DNA of 64,000 nt, from NCBI GenBank assembly GCA_022711405.1, contig JAKLFC010000006.1, positions 1-64,000 on the forward strand. The letters run 5' to 3'. Under the pieces are notes generated by a model. It made no database searches, was not told the origin of the DNA, and was given only the letters and a program-made list of their open reading frames with translations. This stretch comes from Bacteroidota bacterium. GTDB lineage: Bacteria > Bacteroidota > Bacteroidia > Bacteroidales > JAGONC01. The position numbers were made by a program, and so were the translations under genes. Below are positions 44,733-55,077 of this stretch, one piece after another; position 1 is the first letter of the stretch, and the number at the start of each line of letters is the position of its first letter.

Positions 44733-45155
44733 ATGAATGCACATCACCCGACGGGACCGTCATCCACACAGAACCTGAACAGTCCCGCCAAAAAGGTCAG
44801 GAAAAGGAACAGGTTCAGCCAGGCAGCTCATGTCATCCTGGATGGCTCATTTCTCACACGGGAAAAAGTGATCAGGCTCATACCGTTCATCCTGTACCTG
44901 ATGCTGCTGGCCATTTTCCACATCGCCAACTCATACAGGGCCGAAAAGAGCTGGTTTGAGATCAATGCTCTGAAAGGACAGATGGATGAACTCAGGTATC
45001 ATTATATCACCAGCAAATCAGAACTGATGTCGGTTGGCAGGCATTCAGAGGTCTCCCTGAGGCTGAAGGACACAGGATTGAAGGAAGCCACTGTCCCTCC
45101 TGTTAAACTTTCCCTGTCGGATGTATCACTTCAAAATCCTGCCCGTCATGAGTGA
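44733..45155 (+). CDS. ftsL: FtsL-like cell division protein
   Basis: About 140 aa from the ATG at 44733 (MNAHHPTGPS), 1 bp after the rsmH stop. An earlier ATG inside rsmH is less likely. A basic cytoplasmic tail (KKVRKRNRFSQ), one transmembrane helix (LIPFILYLMLLAIFHIANSY) and a short periplasmic coiled coil (LKGQMDELRYHYITSKSELM) fit the Bacteroidetes FtsL family. It is a bitopic divisome scaffold that works with FtsQ and activates FtsW-FtsI. Assignment rests on topology and position between rsmH and ftsI. Confidence 0.85.
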   Translation: MNAHHPTGPSSTQNLNSPAKKVRKRNRFSQAAHVILDGSFLTREKVIRLIPFILYLMLLAIFHIANSYRAEKSWFEINALKGQMDELRYHYITSKSELMSVGRHSEVSLRLKDTGLKEATVPPVKLSLSDVSLQNPARHE

Positions 45156-47289
45156 AATGAAGAAAGATATCCTATGGAGGGTCATCCTGGTTTATGCCTT
45201 TATCTTCCTGGTGGCCGTCGCCATTATCGCAAAGGTGATCATCATTCAGTTCCCTCAGGGAAAGGAATGGAAAGAGATCGCCACGGAAGAGAAGATCCAT
45301 TTTGAGACCGTGGAGGCCCAGCGGGGAAATATCTACGATTGCCAGGGAAATATACTGGCATCCTCCATCCCCATTTTTGATCTGCGGATGGATGCTGCCT
45401 CCACCGAGATCAGCGACGACTATTTCTATGCCCGGGTGGATTCGCTGGCATGGTATCTCTCGGACCTTTTCAAAGACCGGACGAAATTTGAATACCTGAA
45501 GGAACTGAAGCAGGCGCGGGAGTCAGGAAACCGCTACTTCCTGGTGAAAAGGAAGATCACCTATGAAGAGTTGAACAAAGTGAGGCATTTTCCCATTTTT
45601 GAGCTGGGCCGGTACGCCGGAGGGCTCATTGTGGAAGAATATTCCAGAAGAGAGATGCCCTTTGATGTCCTGGCATCGCGGACCATTGGTTACCAGTCGG
45701 AGGAAGCCGGGGTGTACGTTGGACTGGAAGGCGCCTACAATACTCAGCTGCAGGGTGTCGGAGGGCAACGCCTGGTGAAAAAGATCGCTTCCGGGATCTG
45801 GGTCCCTGTCAGTGAAGAGTACGACCTGGAGCCACAGCATGGCGATGATCTGATCACGACCATTGATGTGGTATTGCAGGATGTAGCAGAACACGCCCTG
45901 ATGAAGCAGCTTGAGGAACAGGAAGCGGAACACGGCTGTGCTGTCCTGATGGAAGTAAAGACTGGCCGAATAAAGGCCATTGCCAACCTGGGCAGGAACG
46001 CCGAGGGTTTCTATGAAGAGGACTACAACTATGCGATCGGAGAGGGTGCTGAGCCCGGTTCGGTGTTCAAGCTGGCCAGTATGATGGTCATCCTGAATGA
46101 TCACAAAATAAAGACGACCGATGAAATCTTTACCGGTAACGGGATCACCCATTACGCCAACAGGACGATGCGGGACGTGCACTCCATCGGCGATGGTCAT
46201 ATTACCGTCAAGGAAGCTTTTGAGCACTCATCCAATGTCGGTATTTCCAGGATCATCTGGAATGCCTACCAGGACAATCCCGGGAAATACACCGACGGGC
46301 TGTATGCCATTGGCCTGAATAAAAGTCTCGGAGTAGAAATTGCCGGCGAGGCACAGCCTCTCATCAAAAATCCCCAGTCATCTTCCTGGTCAAAGGTCAC
46401 CCTTCCCTGGATGTCGGTCGGATATGAGGTTAAGCTGACGCCCCTGCAGATTCTGACTCTTTACAATGCCGTTGCCAATAACGGAAAGATGGTAAGGCCC
46501 TCTTTTGTCAGGGAGATCAGAAGATCGGGACAGACCATACAGACGTTTGAACCGGTCGTACTGAATCCTTCGGTATGTTCGGAGGATGTCGCCCGTGAGC
46601 TTAAAAGGCTATTGGAAGGAGTTGTCGAGAACGGGACAGGCAAGAGCCTGAGCGATGCCAGGTACAGGATCGCCGGTAAAACGGGGACAGCCCAGGTAGC
46701 TGATAATGACTCTGGTTACAATAAAAAGAACTACAAAGCCTCCTTTGTAGGATATTTCCCTGCCGAAGATCCTGCCTATTCATGCATTGTTGTGGTCACC
46801 AATCCTACGAAGGGAGTCTATTACGGCAGCCAGATCGCCGCCCCTGTTTTTCGTGAGATAGCCGACAAGGTCTATGCAACCCGACTGGATATCCAGTCAG
46901 GTACGGAAATGCCCAGGGATACGGTCATGCTTCCCGATACCGCCAGGGGCTACAGGTCTGATCTTGACCTTATCTACGGGATGCTTGGCCCGAAGGTAAA
47001 TCCATTGCGGCAAGACACCGCGTGGGTCATGTCGGTACGGGAAAAAGACCATTTGCGCTACCGGGGAATCATAGTCAGCGATACTGCTGTGCCCGATATG
47101 AGAGGCATGGGAGCCAGGGATGCCATTTTCCTTATGGAAAGTCTCGGAATGAAACCCAGAATCGTGGGCAAGGGCAGGGTAGCCAGCCAGATGCCCGCAC
47201 CGGGTTCGCCACTTCAAAAAGGTGACTATATCATCCTGACGTTATCTCCAACCTTAAACCTGCCCTTTACCCATGATACCGTTGGATGA
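45148..47289 (+). CDS. ftsI: Division transpeptidase (PBP3/FtsI, SpoVD-like) with PASTA domain
   Basis: About 713 aa from the ATG at 45148 (MSEMKKDILWRV), overlapping the ftsL stop as ATGAGTGA. One N-terminal membrane helix, then a PBP dimer domain (VEAQRGNIYDCQGNILASSI). The transpeptidase domain follows with SxxK Ser near 305 (EPGSVFKLAS), SxN (SSNVGIS) and KTG near 510 (AGKTGTAQ), and the C-terminus is a PASTA-like domain (VPDMRGMGARDAIFLME, PGSPLQKGDYIILTL). It crosslinks septal peptidoglycan with FtsW in the periplasm. Confidence 0.95.
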   Translation: MSEMKKDILWRVILVYAFIFLVAVAIIAKVIIIQFPQGKEWKEIATEEKIHFETVEAQRGNIYDCQGNILASSIPIFDLRMDAASTEISDDYFYARVDSLAWYLSDLFKDRTKFEYLKELKQARESGNRYFLVKRKITYEELNKVRHFPIFELGRYAGGLIVEEYSRREMPFDVLASRTIGYQSEEAGVYVGLEGAYNTQLQGVGGQRLVKKIASGIWVPVSEEYDLEPQHGDDLITTIDVVLQDVAEHALMKQLEEQEAEHGCAVLMEVKTGRIKAIANLGRNAEGFYEEDYNYAIGEGAEPGSVFKLASMMVILNDHKIKTTDEIFTGNGITHYANRTMRDVHSIGDGHITVKEAFEHSSNVGISRIIWNAYQDNPGKYTDGLYAIGLNKSLGVEIAGEAQPLIKNPQSSSWSKVTLPWMSVGYEVKLTPLQILTLYNAVANNGKMVRPSFVREIRRSGQTIQTFEPVVLNPSVCSEDVARELKRLLEGVVENGTGKSLSDARYRIAGKTGTAQVADNDSGYNKKNYKASFVGYFPAEDPAYSCIVVVTNPTKGVYYGSQIAAPVFREIADKVYATRLDIQSGTEMPRDTVMLPDTARGYRSDLDLIYGMLGPKVNPLRQDTAWVMSVREKDHLRYRGIIVSDTAVPDMRGMGARDAIFLMESLGMKPRIVGKGRVASQMPAPGSPLQKGDYIILTLSPTLNLPFTHDTVG

Positions 47290-48745
47290 TCTGATCACCG
47301 GATTACACGTCCTGCAAATGGCAGGAAACCTTCCCGCAGAAGTTGCAGACGTCCATTTTGACTCCCGCAGGGTGAGTGCCGGCAGTATGTTTATTGCCAT
47401 CCGGGGGAGTGCGGCCGATGGTCACACCTATATTGACCAGGCCGTCCGCCAAGGGGCCGGGATCATCGTCTGCGAGGAATTTCCGGAAACTTTCCGTCCT
47501 CAGGTGGGCTACCTGCTGGTGGAAGACAGTGCTACCGCACTTGGGATCGTCGCTTCCAATTTCTATGGCAATCCGTCAAAAGAGCTTCACCTGGTCGGAA
47601 TCACAGGCACCAACGGTAAGACCACGACGGCCACCCTGCTGTACCGGCTGTTCAGATCCCATGGGAAAAATGCGGGTTTGATCTCGACCATCCATAACCG
47701 CATCAACGATACCATCATCCCTGCCACGCACACCACACCGGATGCACTCCGTCTGAACCAGCTCATGGTAACGATGCTCCGGGAGGGATGCTCGCACTGC
47801 TTCATGGAAGTGAGTTCCCATGGCATTGCCCAGGGACGTATAGCAGGTCTCACCTTTTCTGGCGGGATCTTTACCAACCTGACCCATGACCATCTCGACT
47901 ATCATAAGACGTTCAAAGAATACCTGCAGGCCAAGAAGCACTTCTTCGACCAGCTTCCTGCCCGGGCATTTGCCCTGACCAACCTGGATGACAGGAATGG
48001 GCTGGTCATGACCCAGAATACACAGGCGCGCATCATTACTTACGCATTGAAACACCTGGCCGACTTCCGCTGCAGGATCATTGAGAACAGGATGGAAGGC
48101 CTTCAGCTGGAAATTGGTGGTCAGCGTGTCTGGTTCCGTCTTGCAGGGGAATTCAACGCCTATAATATCCTGGCGGTGTATTCAGCTGCTGTTCTCCTTG
48201 GCGAGGAACCTTCGGGGGTGCTGACATCGCTGAGCAATACTGAGCCTGTGACGGGTCGGTTCGACACCCTGAACAGTCCCGACGGTGTCACTGCGGTGAT
48301 CGATTATGCCCATTCGCCGGATGCGCTCCAGAACGTACTGGATACTCTTCAGGCCATGCGGACCAGCGACCGGAAGCTGATCGCAGTGGTGGGCGCGGGG
48401 GGAGACCGTGATACCTCAAAACGCCCTGAAATGGGTAGGATCGCTGCCGCCAAAAGCGACCGTGTGATCTTCACCTCCGACAATCCGCGCTCGGAAGATC
48501 CACAGGAGATCATACGGCAAATGGTCGAAGGTGTCGAAGCCGGTCATCTCAGGAACGTAGTGGTGATACCCGACCGCAAAGAAGCCCTGAAAACAGCCTC
48601 CATGCTGGCGAAAACCGGTGATGTGATCCTTGTGGCCGGTAAAGGACATGAAACGTATCAGGAGATCAAGGGTGTCAGATACCCCTTTGACGACCGCCAG
48701 ATCATGGAAGAGATCTTTTTAACCCGAATCCCCAATCCTGACTGA
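47273..48745 (+). CDS. murE: UDP-MurNAc-tripeptide ligase MurE
   Basis: 490 aa. ATP motif [15 protein letters not shown] near 110, His/Asn motifs of the Mur central domain ([20 protein letters not shown]), C-terminal domain with the DNPR motif near 401 ([11 protein letters not shown]) and [12 protein letters not shown] marks specificity for meso-diaminopimelate. It adds the third residue to UDP-MurNAc-L-Ala-D-Glu in the cytosol. It overlaps ftsI by 17 bp and ends 1 bp before mraY. Confidence 0.97.
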   Translation: MIPLDDLITGLHVLQMAGNLPAEVADVHFDSRRVSAGSMFIAIRGSAADGHTYIDQAVRQGAGIIVCEEFPETFRPQVGYLLVEDSATALGIVASNFYGNPSKELHLVGITGTNGKTTTATLLYRLFRSHGKNAGLISTIHNRINDTIIPATHTTPDALRLNQLMVTMLREGCSHCFMEVSSHGIAQGRIAGLTFSGGIFTNLTHDHLDYHKTFKEYLQAKKHFFDQLPARAFALTNLDDRNGLVMTQNTQARIITYALKHLADFRCRIIENRMEGLQLEIGGQRVWFRLAGEFNAYNILAVYSAAVLLGEEPSGVLTSLSNTEPVTGRFDTLNSPDGVTAVIDYAHSPDALQNVLDTLQAMRTSDRKLIAVVGAGGDRDTSKRPEMGRIAAAKSDRVIFTSDNPRSEDPQEIIRQMVEGVEAGHLRNVVVIPDRKEALKTASMLAKTGDVILVAGKGHETYQEIKGVRYPFDDRQIMEEIFLTRIPNPD

Positions 48746-48746
48746 T

Positions 48747-49997
48747 ATGTTGTACCACCTGTTCAGATTCCTTGATCAAACCTATGACCTACCCGGCGCC
48801 GGTGTGTTTCAATATATATCGTTCCGGGCAGCCATGGCAGTGATCACCTCCCTGCTGATCACCATGGTCATCGGCAAGTCCCTGATCAGGTGGCTGCAAC
48901 GCAAGCAGATCGGAGAATCTGTGCGGGATTTGGGTCTTCACGGGCAGCTGGAAAAGGCAGGCACTCCCACCATGGGCGGGCTGATCATCCTGGGAGCCAT
49001 CCTCATACCTGCACTTCTCTTTGCAAAACTTGACAACATTTATATCATCCTTATCCTTATTTCAACGGCATGGCTTGGATTCATTGGATTCCTGGATGAT
49101 TATATCAAAGTGTTCAAAAAGAACAAGAAGGGACTGGCGGCCAGGTTCAAGATCCTCGGGCAGGTTGTACTGGGGCTGGTGATCGGACTGACCATTTTTT
49201 TTAATGAGGATATCGTCGTCAGGGAAAAGATTGCAGGAACAGGATCGAACACCTCCATTATCGACGGAAACATCAGCAACGTTCCAGCAAGTTACCATTT
49301 CAGCAGGGAATCGATCAAATCCACAAAAACAACGATACCGTTCTTCAAGAATAATGAGCTCGACTATGCCAGGGCGTTGAAATTCCTTGGAGAAGGTTAC
49401 CAGAAGTGGGCCTTCCTGGTCTATGTTCCCCTTGTCATTCTGATCATCATTGGCGTGTCGAACGGGGCCAATCTTACCGACGGGCTGGACGGACTGGCGA
49501 CAGGCACATCTGCCGTTGTGGGTGCCACCCTGGGGATACTGGCCTGGGTCTCCGGAAATATTGTATTTGCCGATTATCTCAACATCATGTACATACCCAA
49601 TCTGGGCGAGCTGACGATCTTCATCAGCGCCTTTGTCGGGGCATGTATCGGATTCATGTGGTACAACTCCTACCCTGCCCAGGTCTTCATGGGTGACACC
49701 GGTAGCCTGGCTCTGGGAGGAACGATTGCGGTTTGTGCGATCCTGATCAGGAAGGAGCTTCTCATTCCCGTCCTTTGCGGGATTTTCCTTGTGGAGAGCC
49801 TTTCCGTGGCCATTCAGGTACTCTATTTCAAATATACCCGGAAACGGTTCGGGGAAGGTAAAAGGATCTTCAGGATGGCTCCGCTGCATCATCATTACCA
49901 GATGCTTGGATATCCTGAACCCAAGATCGTTCAGCGATTCCTGATCGTGGGGATCATGCTGGCCGTAATTTCTGTCATCACATTAAAGATCAGATAG
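48747..49997 (+). CDS. mraY: Phospho-MurNAc-pentapeptide transferase MraY
   Basis: 416 aa, about ten transmembrane helices. Motifs [41 protein letters not shown] and [10 protein letters not shown] with [14 protein letters not shown] near the C-terminus. An extended loop between the FLDDY and NLTDGLDG motifs is usual for Bacteroidetes. It attaches phospho-MurNAc-pentapeptide to undecaprenyl phosphate (lipid I) at the inner membrane. Confidence 0.97.
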   Translation: MLYHLFRFLDQTYDLPGAGVFQYISFRAAMAVITSLLITMVIGKSLIRWLQRKQIGESVRDLGLHGQLEKAGTPTMGGLIILGAILIPALLFAKLDNIYIILILISTAWLGFIGFLDDYIKVFKKNKKGLAARFKILGQVVLGLVIGLTIFFNEDIVVREKIAGTGSNTSIIDGNISNVPASYHFSRESIKSTKTTIPFFKNNELDYARALKFLGEGYQKWAFLVYVPLVILIIIGVSNGANLTDGLDGLATGTSAVVGATLGILAWVSGNIVFADYLNIMYIPNLGELTIFISAFVGACIGFMWYNSYPAQVFMGDTGSLALGGTIAVCAILIRKELLIPVLCGIFLVESLSVAIQVLYFKYTRKRFGEGKRIFRMAPLHHHYQMLGYPEPKIVQRFLIVGIMLAVISVITLKIR

Positions 49998-50012
49998 TCA
50001 GATTAAATAACC

Positions 50013-51398
50013 ATGTCGTCGGGGAATAACATAGTGGTTCTGGGTGCCGGTGAAAGTGGCGTGGGTGCCGCTGTTCTGGCCATCACCAGGGGACATCAGG
50101 TCTTTGTCAGCGACAGCGGCCGCATCCAGGAGAAATACCGCGGCATTCTGCTGGCTCATCATATCGAATTCGAGGAAGGGAAGCACGATACGGACCGGAT
50201 ACGGACAGCAGATGAAGTCATCAAGAGCCCCGGCATTCCCGAAAATACCAACCTGGTCAGGAATATACGTGACGCCGGCATTCCTGTGACAGGAGAGATC
50301 GAATTTGCAGCCAGGTACTGCAAGGGAAAGAAGATCTGCATCACTGGAAGCAATGGGAAAACCACCACAACTCTTCTCACGGGCCATATCCTGAACAAAG
50401 CAGGTCTGGATGTGGCGGTGGCGGGGAATGTCGGATCCGGTTTTGCCATGGAGGTTGCCCGGGGAGATCACGATTACTGGGTTTTGGAGATCAGCAGCTT
50501 TCAGCTTGACAACATGTACGACTTCAGGGCCGACATCGCCATCCTGATGAACATCACCCCTGATCACCTTGACCGTTACGATTACCAGTTCAGCCGTTAC
50601 ATTGACTCAAAATTCCGGATCATCCGGAACCAGACGGCAAAGGATGCTTTTATCTTTTGCCAGGACGATGAGGTGATCAAAAGGGAGATGGATCAACGCA
50701 GGATCGTATCTGCCCGATATCCTTTTACCATCCTGGAACGGGGTGCAGGCCAGGGCGGCTGGCTTGAAGAACCATTGGCGGAGTCATCCTCCGCAATGAA
50801 TAAGAAATCCAATGCGATCGTCATCTATACACATAATGAACCATTTACCATGACACTTGAAAGCTTGGCATTACAGGGACGTCACAACATTTACAATTCT
50901 CTTGCCGCCGGGATCGCTTCCAGGATCCTGGACCTGAGAAAAGAGATCGTCAAGGAAAGCCTCTCCGATTTCCAGCAGATCGAACACCGGCTTGAGTTTG
51001 TAGCAAAGGTTCACGGCATCGAGTTCATCAACGATTCCAAAGCGACCAACGTCAACTCGACGTGGTATGCGCTGGAATCTGTCGACCGCCCGATCATCTG
51101 GATCGCCGGTGGAACAGATAAAGGGAATGACTATTCGATGTTATTTGACCTGGTCAGAAAAAAGGTAAAGGCAATTGTTTGCCTGGGCAGGGATAATCAG
51201 AAGATCATTGACGCTTTCCAAGGGATCGTGGAGACCATTGTCGAAACCCATTCGGCCAGGAAAGCGGTGGAAGCTGCCTACCAGATGGGCAGCCATGGCG
51301 ATGTGGTCCTGTTGTCGCCCGCATGTGCCAGCTTCGACCTGTTCAACAATTATGAGGACAGGGGCAGGCAGTTCAAGGAGGAGGTGAGGAGGCTGTAG
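50013..51398 (+). CDS. murD: UDP-MurNAc-L-alanine:D-glutamate ligase MurD
   Basis: 461 aa. N-terminal Rossmann-like GAGESGVGAAVLA, ATP motif ITGSNGKTTTTLLTG near 113, ITPDHLDRYD in the central domain, and INDSKATNVNSTWYALES plus LLSPACASFDLFNNYEDRG at the C-terminus. It adds D-glutamate to UDP-MurNAc-L-Ala. Shares the dcw order; 51 bp separate it from ftsW, the largest gap in the first part of the cluster. Confidence 0.97.
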   Translation: MSSGNNIVVLGAGESGVGAAVLAITRGHQVFVSDSGRIQEKYRGILLAHHIEFEEGKHDTDRIRTADEVIKSPGIPENTNLVRNIRDAGIPVTGEIEFAARYCKGKKICITGSNGKTTTTLLTGHILNKAGLDVAVAGNVGSGFAMEVARGDHDYWVLEISSFQLDNMYDFRADIAILMNITPDHLDRYDYQFSRYIDSKFRIIRNQTAKDAFIFCQDDEVIKREMDQRRIVSARYPFTILERGAGQGGWLEEPLAESSSAMNKKSNAIVIYTHNEPFTMTLESLALQGRHNIYNSLAAGIASRILDLRKEIVKESLSDFQQIEHRLEFVAKVHGIEFINDSKATNVNSTWYALESVDRPIIWIAGGTDKGNDYSMLFDLVRKKVKAIVCLGRDNQKIIDAFQGIVETIVETHSARKAVEAAYQMGSHGDVVLLSPACASFDLFNNYEDRGRQFKEEVRRL

Positions 51399-51449
51399 CG
51401 GGGAGAGAGGAGATATTATTTGATATTTATTATTAAGGATGAGTGATAG

Positions 51450-52601
51450 ATGAAAAGTTTTAAAGGAGATAAGGTGATATGGATCGTGGTGTTCATTCTT
51501 TCGATCATTTCCATCATTGCCGTTTACAGTACAACAGGGACATTAGCCTATAAATACAGGGGAGGGAACACCGAGTACTATCTGTTCAAGCATGTCGTCA
51601 TCCTTTTACTTGCCCTGGGACTGATGTTCTTTGCGCACAGGGTCAAGTACACGTATTATTCCCGGATATCCCAGATAGCGCTGATCATTGCCATTCCTCT
51701 GCTGTTGCTCGCCCTCTTTTTCGGTACATCCATCCACGATGCCAGCCGTTGGTACAAGATCCTGAATTTATCCTTTCAGCCTTCCGATTTTGCCAAGCTG
51801 GCGCTGATCATGTTCCTGGCCAGGCTGCTCACCAAAAAGCAGGATGCCATCAAAGACTTCCGGTCAGCATTTGTCCCGATCATCCTGCCGGTGATCATCA
51901 TCTGCGCTCTGATCCTGCCTGCCAATTTTTCCACGGCGGCCATCCTGTTCGTCACCAGTATCGTCCTGATGTTCCTGGGGAGGGTCAACATCAGGTACAT
52001 CCTCACCCTGGTCGGAATTGGCAGCGTCATTCTGGTGATCTTTTTCGTCATCATTTACAGAAATCCTGAGGTAGGGCGGTTCGGTACCTGGAAGGCACGT
52101 ATCGAAAGCTTTATCAATCCTCAGGGCGAGGATCATTACCAGTCGGATCAGGCCAAGATTGCCATAGCCAATGGAGGCGTCCTGGGCAAGGGTCCAGGAA
52201 ACAGTACACAGAAAAACTTCCTGCCTCACCCCTACTCCGATTTCATTTTCGCCATCATCATCGAAAGTTTTGGACTGGTGGGAGGAACCGTCGTATTGCT
52301 GTTGTACCTGATCCTGTTCTACCGTACGATCCGCATCGCCATCCGATGTCAGCGATCGTTCGGCTCGTTCCTTGCCCTTGGTCTGGGCTTCAGTATCGTT
52401 TTCCAGGCCATGATCAACATGGCCGTTGCCGTCAGCCTTTTACCTGTAACAGGTCAGACGCTGCCGTTGATCAGCATGGGAGGAACCTCTATGTGGTTCA
52501 CTTTCATTGCGCTGGGAGTCATTGTCAGTGTAAGCCGTGATCTGGAGATGGAACCAGAAGAAGATGAAGAAGATATCACCCATGAATATGTCGCAGGATA
52601 A
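51450..52601 (+). CDS. ftsW: Septal peptidoglycan polymerase FtsW
   Basis: 383 aa, SEDS family, about ten transmembrane helices. Signature residues include the catalytic-site stretch HDASRWYKILNLSFQPSDFA, LGKGPGNSTQKNFLPHPYSD, FIFAIIIESFGLVGG and the C-terminal MGGTSMWFTFIALG. It polymerises glycan strands from lipid II together with FtsI. Its last codons overlap murG. Confidence 0.95.
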   Translation: MKSFKGDKVIWIVVFILSIISIIAVYSTTGTLAYKYRGGNTEYYLFKHVVILLLALGLMFFAHRVKYTYYSRISQIALIIAIPLLLLALFFGTSIHDASRWYKILNLSFQPSDFAKLALIMFLARLLTKKQDAIKDFRSAFVPIILPVIIICALILPANFSTAAILFVTSIVLMFLGRVNIRYILTLVGIGSVILVIFFVIIYRNPEVGRFGTWKARIESFINPQGEDHYQSDQAKIAIANGGVLGKGPGNSTQKNFLPHPYSDFIFAIIIESFGLVGGTVVLLLYLILFYRTIRIAIRCQRSFGSFLALGLGFSIVFQAMINMAVAVSLLPVTGQTLPLISMGGTSMWFTFIALGVIVSVSRDLEMEPEEDEEDITHEYVAG

Positions 52602-53703
52602 GAAGCATATCCTCCTTAGCGGCGGGGGAACGGGAGGTCACATCTTCCCAGCCATTGCCGTGGCCAATGCCCTGAAGCAACTGCTCCCCGGTTCCGAGCT
52701 GCTTTTCATCGGCGCCAGGGGACGGATGGAAATGCAAAAAGTACCCATGGCAGGGTATCCCATCAAAGGGATCTGGATCAGCGGCTTTCAGCGGAGATTA
52801 TCCGTAAAGAACCTGCTTTTTCCATTCAAGCTAATGGTGAGCCTGCTGATGGTCGGCCGTATCATCAACCGGTTCAAGCCCGATGTGGTCATCGGAACGG
52901 GCGGGTATGCCAGCGGGCCGGCGCTGAAGATGGCAACCCGCAAACATCTGCCGACCATGATCCTGGAACAGAATTCTTTCCCGGGGGTGACCAACCGCCT
53001 GCTGGCAGGTAAGGTTGATTGCATATGCGTGGCGCACCAAGGCATGGAGCGTTACTTCCCCGCATCCAAGATCATTGTCACAGGAAACCCGGTACGCCAG
53101 GATGTGGTCCGGATCGCAGGCAAAAGAGAGGCAGCCCTCTCCTTTTTCGGTCTGAGCGATCAGAGAACCACCCTGCTGATCATCGGTGGCAGCCAGGGTG
53201 CGCTATCCATCAACCAGGCCGTGGCGTCCCAGCTCAGCACCCTTCAGGGAAAGCATATCCAGATCATCTGGCAGACCGGCCCGCACTACTCGGCACAGGC
53301 GGAGGGACTGGTAAAAAACGGTACATACGAAAATACCCATGTTTTCCCCTTCATTGAGCGCATGGATTATGCCTATGCAGCAGCGGATGTGGTCGTATCA
53401 CGGGCAGGCGCCATTGCCATCTCGGAGCTGTGCCTGGTGAGAAAACCGGCCATCCTGGTACCTCTGCCCTCTGCTGCTGAAGACCATCAGACAAAGAATG
53501 CCATGGCACTGGCCGAACAACAGGCAGCGATCATGATCAGGGATCAGGACCTGGGTGCATTGCTGGCTGAGACGGTGCGAGCACTGATAGAAGACAAAGA
53601 GCGTCAGCGCCATCTCAGTGAACAGATCGGGAAAATGGCCAAAGCGGATGCAGCCCTCACGATCGCACAGGAAGCGATCCGGCTGATGAAAAGTAATAAA
53701 TGA
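52582..53703 (+). CDS. murG: UDP-GlcNAc:lipid I N-acetylglucosaminyltransferase MurG
   Basis: About 373 aa from the ATG at 52582 (MNMSQDKKHILLSGG); an upstream ATG at 52537 lies deeper inside ftsW and is less likely. GGGTGGHIFPAIAVANAL binds the diphosphate, FKPDVVIGTGGYASGPAL and HEQN-like ILEQNSFPGVTNRLL follow, and the C-half has IGGSQGALSIN and SRAGAIAISELCL for UDP-GlcNAc. It converts lipid I to lipid II at the inner membrane's cytoplasmic face. Confidence 0.96.
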   Translation: MNMSQDKKHILLSGGGTGGHIFPAIAVANALKQLLPGSELLFIGARGRMEMQKVPMAGYPIKGIWISGFQRRLSVKNLLFPFKLMVSLLMVGRIINRFKPDVVIGTGGYASGPALKMATRKHLPTMILEQNSFPGVTNRLLAGKVDCICVAHQGMERYFPASKIIVTGNPVRQDVVRIAGKREAALSFFGLSDQRTTLLIIGGSQGALSINQAVASQLSTLQGKHIQIIWQTGPHYSAQAEGLVKNGTYENTHVFPFIERMDYAYAAADVVVSRAGAIAISELCLVRKPAILVPLPSAAEDHQTKNAMALAEQQAAIMIRDQDLGALLAETVRALIEDKERQRHLSEQIGKMAKADAALTIAQEAIRLMKSNK

Positions 53704-53706
53704 CAA

Positions 53707-55077
53707 ATGGACCTGAACAGGCTACATAGCATCTACTTCCTCGGGATCGGCGGCATTGGGATGAGCGCACAGGCGCGCTATTTCCTTCATCGCGGCATGC
53801 GCATCGCCGGCTATGACCGGGCCGGTACGCCGTTCATCCGGCAACTGATCCGCGAGGGCATTGCCATCCATGATACGGAAGACATCAGCCTGCTGCCGTC
53901 GGACATCGACCTGGTCATCTATACCCCTGCGATCCCGTCTGACCACGCTGAGTTCCTGTTCCTGAAGGAAAAAGGCTATCCCATGATGAAACGTGCGGAA
54001 GTGCTGGGAGAGCTGACCAGGGGAAAATTTACCATTGCTGTGGCAGGCACCCATGGGAAAACGACGATCACCTCGATGATCGCACACATCTTTAAAACGG
54101 CAGGTATCAGGGTGAATGCATTTATTGGAGGGATCAGCAGAAATTACGGTTCCAACCTGGTTGATGACCCTGACCCTGAGATCATGATCGTGGAAGCCGA
54201 TGAGTACGACCGTTCTTTCCTGGAACTTTCGCCCGACATCGCCGTCATCAGCGCGATGGACGCTGATCACCTGGATATTTACGGTTCCTATGAGAAAATG
54301 GTGGAATCCTACATGGAATTTGCCGCCCGTGTAAAGACAGGAGGACACCTGGTGGTCAACCATGCCATTAGGAATCATTTTCCCCAGGATCATAGGATAT
54401 GGACCGTATCGGTCTCAGAACCGCAGGCTGACTGCGTGGCCGAGGATGTCTGTTTCACCGGAGGCAGGCAACGTCTTTCCGTCAGGCTTCCGCGCCAGCG
54501 GTTCGATGCGTTGCAGATCGGCGTTCCCGGCAGATTCAACGTTGAAAATGCACTCACTGCAGTGGCAGCCGCATCGCTCACAGGTATTGAAGAAGCAGTG
54601 ATCCGGCGGGCTCTTGGATCGTTTGAAGGTGTGGCAAGAAGGTTCGACTTCCGGGTAGTGACCGATAAGGTGGTCTATATCGACGATTACGCCCATCACC
54701 CCCGTGAGATCGCCGCCTGCATCCGTGCGGCCAGGGATCTCTATCCGGGACGCAGGATCACGGGCATCTTCCAGCCGCACCTGTTCACGCGTACCCGTGA
54801 TTTTCTCGTGGATTTTGCACACAGCCTCGATCAGCTGGATGAAGTGATCCTCCTGGATATCTATCCTGCAAGGGAGCAGCCCATCGAAGGGATCAGCTCA
54901 GATAAATTACTGGAAATGATTGACCTGCAACAAAAATGCATCTGTACAAGGGATACCCTGCTGAATGAGCTTGCCATAAGGGAGGTGGATATCCTGCTGA
55001 GCCTGGGTGCGGGTGATATCGACCAGCTGGTGGACTCTATCGGTCAATTGTTGAAAATGAGATATGAAACTGTTTAA
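53707..55077 (+). CDS. murC: UDP-MurNAc:L-alanine ligase MurC
   Basis: 456 aa. IYFLGIGGIGMSAQARYF at the N-terminus, ATP motif VAGTHGKTTITSMIAH near 113, EADEYDRSFLEL, SAMDADHLDIY, and the C-terminal YDDYAHHPREI-like IDDYAHHPREIAACI with FQPHLFTRT. It adds the first amino acid to UDP-MurNAc. ftsQ begins 14 bp before its stop. Confidence 0.97.
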   Translation: MDLNRLHSIYFLGIGGIGMSAQARYFLHRGMRIAGYDRAGTPFIRQLIREGIAIHDTEDISLLPSDIDLVIYTPAIPSDHAEFLFLKEKGYPMMKRAEVLGELTRGKFTIAVAGTHGKTTITSMIAHIFKTAGIRVNAFIGGISRNYGSNLVDDPDPEIMIVEADEYDRSFLELSPDIAVISAMDADHLDIYGSYEKMVESYMEFAARVKTGGHLVVNHAIRNHFPQDHRIWTVSVSEPQADCVAEDVCFTGGRQRLSVRLPRQRFDALQIGVPGRFNVENALTAVAAASLTGIEEAVIRRALGSFEGVARRFDFRVVTDKVVYIDDYAHHPREIAACIRAARDLYPGRRITGIFQPHLFTRTRDFLVDFAHSLDQLDEVILLDIYPAREQPIEGISSDKLLEMIDLQQKCICTRDTLLNELAIREVDILLSLGAGDIDQLVDSIGQLLKMRYETV